DNA of 64,000 bases from Lathyrus oleraceus (taxonomy: Eukaryota > Streptophyta > Magnoliopsida > Fabales > Fabaceae): NCBI RefSeq assembly GCF_024323335.1, contig NC_066584.1, positions 274,079,618 to 274,143,617 on the forward strand, given 5' to 3'. Positions 35,535-46,130 of the stretch are shown one piece after another. The notes below the pieces were generated by a model, which was not told where the DNA came from, ran no database searches, and saw only the letters and a program-made list of their open reading frames with translations. The translations under genes and the position numbers were made by a program. Each line of letters starts with the position of its first letter. Position 1 is the stretch's first letter.

Positions 35535-36390
35535 GTGCAAACATTTAACACTTCTTTTCAAACATTAGAAACCTAAGCCTTATGCTTTTGATTTTCAAAC
35601 TTTCTTTTCATAACACTTATTTTGAATTGAATCTTTAAATCAACTTTGACCATATTTTGTAAATACTTTTTATTGGTAAATACCACTCATTAAAATACCT
35701 TTTTGTGGTTTCAATGGCCACTCTTTTAATCAAAAAACTTTTTCATAACCTTTAGCTATTAGGTTTGAGTTATCCTTAAGGTAGATGTAATACTCACCTA
35801 TATCCTTAGTGATGGACAATGAGTCTTCCATGCTTATTATAGGGTTAACCCCTCACTAGCATGTTGAAGTTATCCTCGCATGGTGGATTTGTGGTTTTAG
35901 GTTGAGTTGTCTCCCTTGGATAACAAAAGATCTTAAGGCTTTTGGACCAATCAATTCACCAACTTGTTTTGAGATTTTTATCTCGAACTACGAGGTTTTG
36001 ATCCTAATCTTTTTTAAGATGGTACGTAGGCAATGGGTTTATCCATTCAAACACAAAATTGTAAATAATTTGTACATTCTTCTCTCATCTCCCCAATCAT
36101 GTTTGCACAAATAATTTTCACAAATACCAACCTACCTTACAACAAGTGTGAAAAGGGCTCCTTTAGAGTACTAAGGATGTTTTGGGTGCTTAAAACCTTC
36201 CCATTGCATAACCAACCCCCTTACCCAGATCTCTGACATTTTTACTAGTTTTTGATTCGATAAAACTTTTAGGTTTTTGTTCGCTTTCTAAGCATTCCTT
36301 TGGATAAATAGAAGTGCGGTGGCGACTCGATTTGTATGGTTTACCTTGGATTTAGTCAATATCTCTAATGGTAATGAATACCCCACTACA
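35535..36390 (+). repeat. Ogre 5' LTR, segment 3 of 3
   Basis: Resumes with GTGCA after the Copia element and ends ACCCCACTACA at 36390. The last part contains the GGTGGCGACTCG block found (as complement) near the ends of the reverse-orientation LTRs at 20186 and 55804. The final 290 bp are missing from copy 1. Confidence 0.9.
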
Positions 36391-36396
36391 GAAAAG

Positions 36397-36415
36397 TGGC
36401 GACTCTACTGGGGAG
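36397..36415 (+). other. Ogre primer binding site
   Basis: TGGCGACTCTACTGGGGAG starts six bases after the LTR end. A tRNA ending ...GTCGCCA would pair with it, consistent with the arginine tRNA primer reported for Ogre. The site is absent from copy 1. Confidence 0.75.
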
Positions 36416-37310
36416 ATTTGCCTAGTGGGTTTTGCCTACTTTTTATATTTGTTGTATTGTTGTGTATATTATTTTGTGACATATTTTTGGGCAATTTGGG
36501 ATTATTGTATTGTATGTAATGATTGAATTGCTTTAATATTAATTCTTTGTATGCTTGGTGATCTTTGTGAGATGAGTTCTATACCCGAACTCGAGTGCAC
36601 TTAGGATAGGAGAATGGCATAGTCTTGTTGACTTGTGTGGAGTTATTCCTTAGCATGTTGACTTGCAAGCCCATTCACTTGGTGGAGGTTATGTTGGGAT
36701 CAATAATGTCACACAAGTAGTTGTGGTTAGACATTACTCTTTCCAATATAGACCTTAGAAGCCAAGGACCTTAGTTTACCAAGCCCATCTTGGCCTATTC
36801 TTGGGACGTAGTGCGAAAGTCATTCAAATGTAAGATTTGATACCATTGTTACGCGATACTACACTCATAAGAGTCTCTCTTGAGAATATTTTTGGAATAC
36901 GAGTAGTCGTTTCTCCGATAATATCCGAAAGATGGGATGATGACTATGGGAACCTCTTTTGAGAACATGTTTGGCAGGTTTAAACCCTAGTACACTCCCT
37001 TTGGGTGGTTCTTAACCTAGACTCCATGCTCGTGACTTGCAACAAACCCTTGATTCATGGTTGATCCGTTCTTGTATCCTTAATATCAATGGAACTTGGG
37101 TGTTGATAAGGTGTAAACCATAATCCACCAAAATGGATGATTGATATTAAGGATGAAATGATCCATCCCATGACCTTTGTTTGGTGTTCTTTGTTTGATC
37201 CTTGAGTGTGATTGTTGCATCCATGCATTCATGCACCCATTTGCATCCATATCATCAATAATGAGAAACTTTTCAAGGAACTTAAGAGGTCTATTTGCAA
37301 ATTTTCAGAC
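36416..37310 (+). other. Ogre 5' leader
   Basis: About 0.9 kb between the primer binding site and ORF1. It holds a frame of 62 codons and other short ones with no motif. Leaders of this size are normal for Ogre and probably contain packaging signals; none can be identified by eye. Confidence 0.6.
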
Positions 37311-38762
37311 ATGGAAAGACAAAGAAGGAATACAAAGAAGTACAGTTTTAGACAACCCGATTTGAAAGAGCTAAGGAATTTGACATCCTATGTATTAGAT
37401 CCGTTGGGTTTCAAGGCTCGTTTTGGGAAGCTTCTATCTGTTATGACTACTCAAGTGGATGAAGGATTGATGAGTGTATTGGTGTAGTTTTATGATCCCT
37501 TGTACCGTTGCTTCACATTTCCGGATTTTCAGCTTTTGCCCACGCTTGAGGAGTATGCCTACCTTGTGGGTATACCTATCCTAGACCAGTTGTCGTTCAG
37601 TGGCTTAGAGAGTATTCATACTTCTCAAGAGATAGCTGATATGTTGCATATAGATGAATCTCTGGTTAGTGCTCATATGACTACCAAAGGTGGAATTCAA
37701 GGTCTCCCTTCTGAGTTCCTCATTGCTCAAGCTACTATGTATGGGAAGGCCATGAGTGAGGACGCCTTTGAGGCCATATTTGTGCTTCTCATCTATGGGC
37801 TAGTGTTATTCCCCAACATCGACAAGTTTGTGGATGTGAACGCTATTAGGATTTTCTCTACTCTTAATCCCATTCCGACTCTGTTGGGTGACACTTACTT
37901 TTCTTTGCATATGAGGAATGCAAAGGGTGGTGGTACCATTGTGTGTTATTTGCCTCTGTTGTGCAAGTGGTTTATTTCGCACTTGCCACAGACGGTCACC
38001 TTCAAGGAGAACAAAGGATGTCTACGGTGGTCCACGAGACTTATGTCTCTCACTAATGATGATATCTTTTGGTACAACCGTGTGTATGATGGTGTGCAGA
38101 TTATCGACTCTTGTGGTGAATTCTCCAATGTGCCTCTTCTTGGTACATGTGGTGGGATTAACTACAACCCTGTTTTGGCACGTCGTCAGCTTGGGTCCCC
38201 CCTAAAGGATAAACCTAATAACATTCTGCTAAAGGGTTTATTCTTTCAGGAGGGTAAAGATCCCCAAGGCTTGAAGGGTAGGATGATATGCGCTTGGCGC
38301 AAGATCCATAAGAAAGGAAGGAAGGAGCTAGGACCGAAGAACTGTATCGCTTTGGAGCCTTATACCTCTTGGGTAAGGAGGAGAGCTTCCGAGTACCTCA
38401 TGCCTTACGAGTATCCAAGACCTACACCGTTGGTCGTGGCTGGACCTTCAACACTCCCTGACCAAGGAGTAGAGGAATTGAGAGACGAAGATCGTTCACG
38501 TGCTTGGATCCATGAACGAGAGGAGTTGCTTCAGCAGATCAGAGAGAAGGATGCTTTGATAGAGTTCCTCGAACACCAGGTTATTGATGATCTTAATGAC
38601 GCATGGACTTCTCTACTTCCTCAGTCTTCCAAGTTTTGGAAGAGGAAGTACGATCGACTCGCCAAAGAGAAGGCAGACATGGAGGCAGCCTATGAGAGGG
38701 AAGTGAAGAGGCTTCGTGCATCTTATCTTCCTGTGTCCAGAGCTTTAGATGATTGCTTCTAG
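37311..38762 (+). pseudogene. Ogre ORF1 (plant-mobile-domain-like protein), copy 2, one in-frame TAG
   Basis: ATG at 37311 begins MERQRRNTKKY; the frame gives 483 codons ending at 38762, broken only by TAG at 37485-37487 (codon 59). The part after the TAG is 420 codons. The FQLLPTLEEYAYLVGIPI block resembles plant mobile domain/DUF7745-type proteins, and the C-terminal third is charged and coiled-coil-like (REELLQQIREKDALIEFLEH, then RKYDRLAKEKADMEAAYERE). Ogre elements carry this ORF before gag and its role is unknown. Sequence agrees closely with copy 1. Only one lesion in 484 codons suggests recent decay or weak constraint loss. Confidence 0.8.
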
Positions 38763-38973
38763 GGATCCATAGGATGTTCATTTTCCTTCTCTCTTGTATT
38801 GTATTTGGTTACCAAGACTGTACTTCTTTGGTGTAAAAATATTTTCTAAATATTATTTGATGTGATATTTCCATATGTGATAAATGTTTAATATTTCCAA
38901 TATTGTCAAATAGGACTCTAAAAGTTCCTATGATAAATAAAAACAAATCATATGCACAAGCATTGCATGCATC
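38763..38973 (+). other. ORF1-gag spacer
   Basis: 212-base gap between ORF1 stop and the gag frame, AT-rich, equal in length in both tandem copies. How Ogre translates the downstream frame is unknown; no frame overlap is present. Confidence 0.6.
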
Positions 38974-41900
38974 ATGTGCATAAGCAGCTTTTGGTCCTGG
39001 CTTCTTGTTCTATGGTCTAACTCTGTGTTCTTTATTTACTTTGAAGACAAGCTGACTCACCGGTACTACACCAGAGCCAACATTTCAAGACTGATGGATC
39101 ATTTGGAACAAGAGAACCGTGAGCTTAAGGAAGAAGTATGCAGATTGACTGCCCTGATGGAGTCATTCATGGCTGCCCAAACCCAATATTCTCCGACGCC
39201 TTCAACTCCTCCCTAGAGGACAGTCATCTCTGAGATTTTCTCTTCAACTGTGCCTGCGGGCAGCGCCCACTTCGCACCAACAACCATGCCAACCGGGTTT
39301 CCGTGGGGGATGCCTCCTAACTTCATGGCTGAGGGCCCTGCACCCACCTTTGCTTCTCTGTCGGCATCTAGCCCGGTCCTTGCTGTTCCTCCTCCTGTCG
39401 TGCATACTATGCCCAGAGTAGACAACACCATCTATCATTCTGAGCCATCTGAGGGCCCAGATGTCTATGAAAAGGTGGACGCTATGAATGATCAATTTCT
39501 TGAGCTCCGCAAGGAATTGAAAACTCTTCGAGGAAATGATCTTTTTGGCAAGTCTGCTGCCGAACTCTGCTTGGTCCCTAAAGTGAAGATCCCTATGAAG
39601 TTCAAGGTCCCTGACTTTGAAAAGTACAAGGGAAATACTTGCCCTCTCAGCCACCTGGTCATATATGCCAGGAAAATGTCAACTCAGACCGACAACGACC
39701 AACTGCTCATCCACTACTTTCAGGACAGTTTGTCTGGTGCTACCCTACGTTGGTATATGGGCTTGGACAACGCGAACTTCCGATCCTTTAACGACCTTGG
39801 CGAGGCCTTCGTTAAACAGTACAAGTATAACATGGATATGGCTCTTGATAGGGATCAATTGAGGGTCATGTCCCAGAAGGACAAGGAAACCTTCAAAGAA
39901 TACGCCCAGAGGTGGCGAGAGGTAGCAGCACAGATCGTGCTCCCGTTGGAAGAGAAAGAGATGACCAAGATCTTCCTGAAGACCTTGAGTTCTTTTTATT
40001 ACGAGCGGATGATTGCCAACGCTCCTTCTGATTTCACCGAGATGGTGAACATGGGGATGCGCCTGGAAGAAGGAGTCAGGGAAGGGCGCTTGAGCAGAGA
40101 AGAAGGCTCTTCTGCCAAACAGCATGAGAAGTTTGGGAAGAAGAAAGATGGTGAGGCACATGCTGTGACCTCCCATGTGAAGCCAAGAAGACCCTCAGTA
40201 AGGAGGAAGGCCGTGCGTCCTGCCGGTAACCAGCACTAGGTGGCTCACATAGCACCTGTTCTCAGAGATAATCAGCAGTATCAGCATCACAACAATAATC
40301 CGCAACAACGACATCCGCAATATCAACAACAACAACACCGTCCTTAACAGCAGGCCTACCAGCCTCGAAGCAGTAATCAAGCCAACACAAGTTACGAGAG
40401 AAAGAGGGTCACCTTCGATCCTATTCCAATTATGTATGCATAACTATACCCCTCTTTGATAGAGAGGAAGTTGATTACTCCACGAGACCCGCCGGCTATA
40501 CCTACCAACCCCCAGTGGTGGTATAAGCCCGAATTACACTGTGTCTATCATTCCGGTGCTCCCGGACATGACGTGGAAAACTGCTACCCACTGAAGACCA
40601 AGGTTCAGGACCTTGTGAGATGTGGTATTTTGTGTTTCGAGGACGTAGGTCCTAATGTGAAGAAGAACCCATTGCCCGAGCATGGGAAATTTGTCAACAT
40701 GGTCCAGGGCTGCCCTTGCAAGTACAAAGTCAAATATGTCAGCCATATTCGACAATCTCTGGTCGAGATGCATAGATTGCTGTTTGATTATAGTCATTAC
40801 GAGCACGGCCACGATATATGTCGAGTTTGTTCTGTCAACCAAAGAGGATGTCACCAGGTGCGCAAAGATGTTTAGGAAATGCTGGATGAAGGAGTCATTG
40901 AGATACTTCAAAATAGAAATGTTGACGAAGATGCTGATGAAGTCAACATAATTTCTCCAGTATTCTGGATCCCCGAGCCTGTTCTTATCAAGTATGATGG
41001 TAGCAAGCAAAAGGCTTCTCCTGCTCTAATCATTAAACCAGCCGGCCCTGTGCCATATTCTTCTGAGAAAGCGGTTCCCTATCGCTACAATGCTGTAGCA
41101 TTAGAGGATGGGAAAGAGGTGCCCCTACCCTCTTCATCTGTTGTTAATATTACCGACGTCAACGGCCTGACCCGTAGCGGTCGTGCCTTCTCGGCTCCAC
41201 CGAAGCCTCAAATTGATGTTCGAGGGAATGATACTACTGATTATACTGAACACCCGATCGGGAATGTTGTGAATGCTCCGAATCCGACACTTGTTGCCAA
41301 ACCTGCCTCTACATTGAAAACGTATCTCTCTGTTGGCCAAAGTGGCAATGCAAAAGAAGACTGTGATGAGATGCTGAGGGTCATCAAGAGAAGTGAGTAA
41401 AACGTGGTAGATCAGCTTCTATAGACCCCATCCAAAATCTCTGTACTGTCCTTGCTAATGAATTTAGAACCACACCGAGAAGCTCTGCAGAAGGTGTTGG
41501 ATGTGGCGTATGTGGATCACGATGTCACGATTGAACAATTCAACAGTATTGTTGCAAACATCACCGCTTGTAACAATTTAAGTTTTTGTTATGCTGATCT
41601 CCTTGAGGAGGGAAGAAGCCACAACTTGGCATTACACATCTCCATGAGCTGCAAAGATGATGCCATGTCCAATGTGCTGGTGGACACTAGGTCATCATTG
41701 AATGTGTTGTCGAAGTCCACTCTTGCAAAGTTATCATATCAGGGGCCTCCCATGAGGCAGAGTGGAGTGGTGGTGAAAGCTTTCGATGGGTCGCGTAAAA
41801 CTGTGATTGGAGAGGTTGATCTCCCAGTCAAAATTGGACCAAGTGATTTCCAGATTACCTTCCAGGTTATGGACATTCACCCATCGTATAGTTGTCTCTT

Positions 41901-42410
41901 GGGCAGATCATGGATTCACGAGGCAGGCGCCGTGACATCCACCCTACACCAGAAACTGAAGTTTGTGAAGAATAAGAAGCTGGTGGTGGTAGGGGGAGAA
42001 AAGGCTCTCCTGGTTAGCCATTTGTCTTCCTTCTCTTATATAGATGCTAAGGATGAAGTTGGAACTCCGTTCCAAGCTTTATCTATTGCTGAACCTATTA
42101 AGAAGGGAACTTCTTCATTTGCGTTCTATAAAGATGCTAAGTTGGCCATTGAGCATGGTGCAACTGTTGGATTGGGGCAAATGATTAAGCTGGAAGACAA
42201 CAAATCCCGGGCTGGCATATGGTATTCTTCCGATGTCTTCAACAAGCAAGGGCTGTTCAAGAGTGGTGGATTCTTCCACACCGGTCGAGATGAGGAAGCT
42301 GCTGCCATTTTGGAAGAGGATGCAGAGGATTCTGGCAACTTCATCATCCCTAGAGGGATCTGCAATAATTGGATCGCTGTTGATATCCCAACAGTTATCC
42401 ATAAGTCAAA
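38974..42410 (+). pseudogene. Ogre gag-protease (exon 1), copy 2, seven in-frame stops
   Basis: The frame is continuous to the splice donor with no net frameshift, but stops stand at 39214, 40237, 40345, 40441, 40873, 41398 and 41422. Domains: short coiled coil (MDHLEQENRELKEEV), Pro/Ala-rich linker, Gag core (PDFEKYKGNTCPLSHLV; LIHYFQDSLSGATLRWYM; FNDLGEAFVKQ), basic tract, zinc-knuckle-like CVYHSGAPGHDVENC near 40540, and aspartic protease. The active site is Asp-Thr-Arg at 41683-41691 instead of Asp-Thr-Gly, and LLGRSWIHEAGAV is the ILGR block. Stops at 39214, 40345 and 40441 are shared with copy 1; the other four are private. At least the private TAGs at 40873 and 41422 read CAG in copy 1. 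Confidence 0.85.
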
Positions 42411-42674
42411 GTAATGTTCATTGTGTTTGAAAACCCTCCTCCCATGCCAAAAGGAGGAGTGATGACATTGTTGGCGTATAAATACAATGATATTTTCATT
42501 CAATAAATTCATGTTAAATGTTTATTTTTCCAATTATTTTCCCTTTTCGCTTTTGCATGAAATTGGTGATCACATAAAACCCTAAAAATAAAATAAAATC
42601 AATCTTTTCATCTGCATAATGATTTACCTTGCTTGAATTCTAAAATCTCTTTTATATCCAAAATCATTATACAG
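42411..42674 (+). other. Ogre intron between protease and RT, copy 2
   Basis: 264 bases, GTAATGTTCATT to TTATACAG, with a TCTTTTAT-rich stretch before the acceptor. Unspliced RNA meets TAA in the first intron codon, so splicing decides whether RT and integrase can be made. Known Ogre biology includes such a partially spliced intron. Length matches copy 1 exactly. Confidence 0.8.
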
Positions 42675-45600
42675 GTTGATCAAACCCATTGAACATAATG
42701 ATCCAACACCATCTCCCAAGTTTGAATTCCCTGTATTTGAGGCGGAAGAAGATGATGTTGAAGAGATTCCCAACGAGATTACCCGTCTACTTGAGCATGA
42801 AGAGAAGATCATTCAGCCGCATCTTGAGAATCTGGAAACAGTCAACTTGGGGTCTGAAGATTGTGTGAGAGAAGTAAAGATTGGGGCACTCCTGGAAGAA
42901 TCTGTTAAGAAGGGGTTGATTGGGTTGCTACGAGAATATGTTGACGTCTTTGCCTGGTCATATGAAGACATGCCTGGTCTAGATACAAATATTGTGCAAC
43001 ATTTCCTGCCTTTGAAGCCTGAGCGTGTGCCTGTGAAGCATAAACTCAGAAGAACTCATCCCGCTATGGAAGTGAAGATCAAAGAGGAAGTTCAGAAGCA
43101 AATTGATGCGGGGTTTTTGGTGACTTCTACATATCCTCAATGGGTGGCCAATATCATGCCCGTGCCTAAGAAGGATGGAAAAGTCCGAATGTGTGTGGAC
43201 TATAGAGACTTGAATAAAGCTAGTCCGAAAGATGATTTTCCTCTACCACATATTGATATGTTGGTAGATAATACAACTAAATTCAATGTCTTCTCATTTA
43301 TGGAAGGATTTTCCGGGTATAATCAGATTAAAATGACACCCGAGGATATGGACAAGACAACATTCATCACACCTTAGGGAACATTCTGTTATCGAGTGAT
43401 GCCCTTCGGTTTGAAGAACGCCGGATCCACATATCAACGAGCTATGACTACCTTGTTTCATGATATGATGCACAAGGAGATCGAGGTATATGTTGATGAT
43501 ATGATTGCAAAGTCGAGAACGTAGGTTGAACATGTAGAGCACTTGTTGAAGCTTTTTCAGCGTTTGAGGAAGTATAAGCTTCGTCTGATCCTAACAAGTG
43601 TACATTTGGAGTCCGTTCCGGCAAGTTATTGGGCTTTATTGTCAGCGAAAGAGGTATTGAGGTTGATCCTGCAAAGGTCAAAGCAATACAAGATATGCCT
43701 GCGCCCAAAACTAAGAAGTAAGTCCGAGGTTTTCTTGGCCGCTGAATTATATTTCCAGATTCATATCCCACATGACTGCCACATGTGCGCCGATATTCAA
43801 GCTCCTCCAGAAAGATCAGTCTCATGATTGGACTGAGGATTGCCAAAAGGCCTTCGACAATATTAAAGAGTATTTGTCCGAGCCTCCGATTCTGTCTCCG
43901 CTTGTGGAAGGAAGACTGTTGATTATGTATCTGGCAGTTCTTGAAGACTCAATGGATTGTGTTCTTGGTCAGCAAGATGAGTCAGGGAAGAAAGAGTATG
44001 CTATCTACTACCTGAGTAAGAAGTTCACTGATTGTGAGTCTCGATACTCGATGCTTGAGAAAACATGATGTGCTTTGGCTTGGGTTGCTAAGCGCTTACG
44101 CCAGTATATGTTGAATCATACTACTTGGTTGATATCCAAAATGGATCCAATCAAGTATATTTTTGAGAAGCCTGCTTTAACTTGGAGGATTTCCCGTTGG
44201 TAGATGTTGTTGTCTGAGTATGATATCGAGTATCGAGCTTAAAAAGCGATTAAAGGTAGTATCTTGGCTGACCACTTGGCACATTAACCAATTGAGGATT
44301 ATCAGTCAGTTTAGTATGACTTCCCTGATGAGGAGATTCTGTATTTGAAAATGAAAGATTGTGATAAGCCTACGCTCGATGAAGGACCAGAGCCTGGTTC
44401 CCGATGGAGCATGGTGTTTGATGGCATTGTGAATCAATATGGAAATGGTATTGGGGCAATGATTATTACTCCTCGGGGCACACATTTTCCTTTTACAGCA
44501 AGGCTAACTTTCAAATGCACAAATAATATGGCAGAGTATGAGCCTGTATTATGGGGTTGGAAGAATGTATTGATCTTAGGATCAAACATCTTGATGTTTA
44601 TGGTGATTCGGCCCTCGTTGTTAATCAGATTAAGGGTGAATGGGAAACAAATCAGCCTGACCTCATCCCATATAGAGATTATGCGAGGAGGATTTCAACG
44701 TTCTTTACTGAGGTTGACTTCCATTATATTCCTTGAGTTGAGAATCGGATGGCAGATGCTCTTGCTAAACTTGCTTCAATGATTGTGGTAAGACTGTGGA
44801 ATGAAGTTCCCAATATCACTGTGATGGGCTTGGACATACCAACTCATGTATTTACGATAGAGGAAGTGCAAGATGATAAGCCATGGTATTATGATATCAA
44901 GTGCTTCCTTCAGAGTCAGATTTACCCGCCTGGGGCATTTGTGAAAGATAGAAAGACATTGAGGAGATTGTCAGGCAGCTTCTACCTTAATGGCGATGTG
45001 CTTTATAAGAGCTATTTTGACATGGTTCTACTCAGATGCGTGGATAGACACGAAGCAAACCTGTTAATGACTGAAGTCCATGAGGGTTCATTTGGTACTA
45101 ATTCAAATGGACATGCCATGGCTAGAAAGATGTTGAGAGCAGGCTACTATTGGCTGACAATAGAGTCTGACTGCTGCAAATATGTGAAGAAATGCCATAA
45201 GTGTCAGATTTATCCGGACAAAATTCATATTCCCCCGACACTTCTGAATGTAATTTCATCACCATGGCCTTTCTCTATGTGGGGTATTGACGTGATTGGC
45301 ATGATAGAGCCGAAAGCGTCCAATGGTCACAGATTCATTCTCGTAGCAATTGATTACTTCACCAAGTGGGTTGAAACGGCATCATATGCAAACGTGACCA
45401 GGCAGGTGGTTGTGAAGTTTATCAAGAATCAACTCATATGCCGTTATGGTGTGCCGGATAAGATCATTACTGTCAATGGATCTAACTTGAACAACAAGAT
45501 GATGAAAGAGTTGTGTAGCGAGTTCAAGATTGCACATCATAATTCTTCTCCTTATAGACCCAAGATGAATGGGGCTGTTGAAGCTGCTAATAAAAATATC

Positions 45601-46130
45601 AAGAAGATTGTCCAGAAAATGGTTGTCACGTACAAAGATTGGCATGAGATGCTGCCATTTGCCTTGCATGGATACCGTACGTCTGTCGCGCTTCAACAGG
45701 GGCAACCCCTTTCTCTCTTGTTTACGGCATGGAGGTTGTGCTCCCCGTAGAGGTGGAGATCCCATCAATGAGAGTCTTGATGGAAGCCAAGTTGACTGAT
45801 GTTGAATGGGTTCAGAGTCGTTATGACCAACTCAATTTGATAGAAGAGAAGAGATTAACTGTCATGTGCCATGGTCAGTTATATCAGCAAAGGATGAAGA
45901 AAGCCTTTGATAAGAAGGTCAAACCTCGTGTGTTCCGAGAAGGTGACCTTGTGCTCAAGAAAGTTTTGTCTTTCGCGCCCGATTCCAGGGGCAAGTGGAC
46001 TCTAAACTATGAAGGTCCATATGTTGTTAAGAGAGCCTTTTCAGGCGATGCTTTGATACTTACAACTATGGATGGGGAGGATTTCACTCGTCCTGTAAAT
46101 TCAGACGCAGTCAAGAAATACTTCGCCTAA
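42675..46130 (+). pseudogene. Ogre pol exon 2: RT, RNase H, archaeal-type RNase H, integrase
   Basis: RT: VRMCVDYRDLNKASPKDDFP, then FSFMEGFSGYNQIKM with the first catalytic Asp replaced by Glu (43303-43305), and an intact YVDD (43489-43500). A degenerate first RNase H follows (DWTEDCQKAFDNIKEYL; YYLSKKFTDCESRYS). The second, archaeal-type RNase H of the Tat lineage shows MVFDG, NMAEYE, YGDSALVVNQ and NRMADALAKL, so all four acidic residues are present. Integrase has its HHCC finger (KKCHKCQIY) and GIDVIG, but the second catalytic Asp is Val (45472-45474) in ITVNGSN; the Glu in GAVEAANKN is kept. It ends AVKKYFA at 46130. Stops include 43375, 43522 and 44066. Single-base losses occur near 43588 and 43743, and further frame changes near 44555 and 45700. 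Not functional. Confidence 0.85.

Noticed and set aside
36319..36519. Small hydrophobic 66-codon frame over the primer binding site
   Set aside because: Its span is explained by LTR end, primer site and leader; hydrophobicity comes from T-rich DNA.
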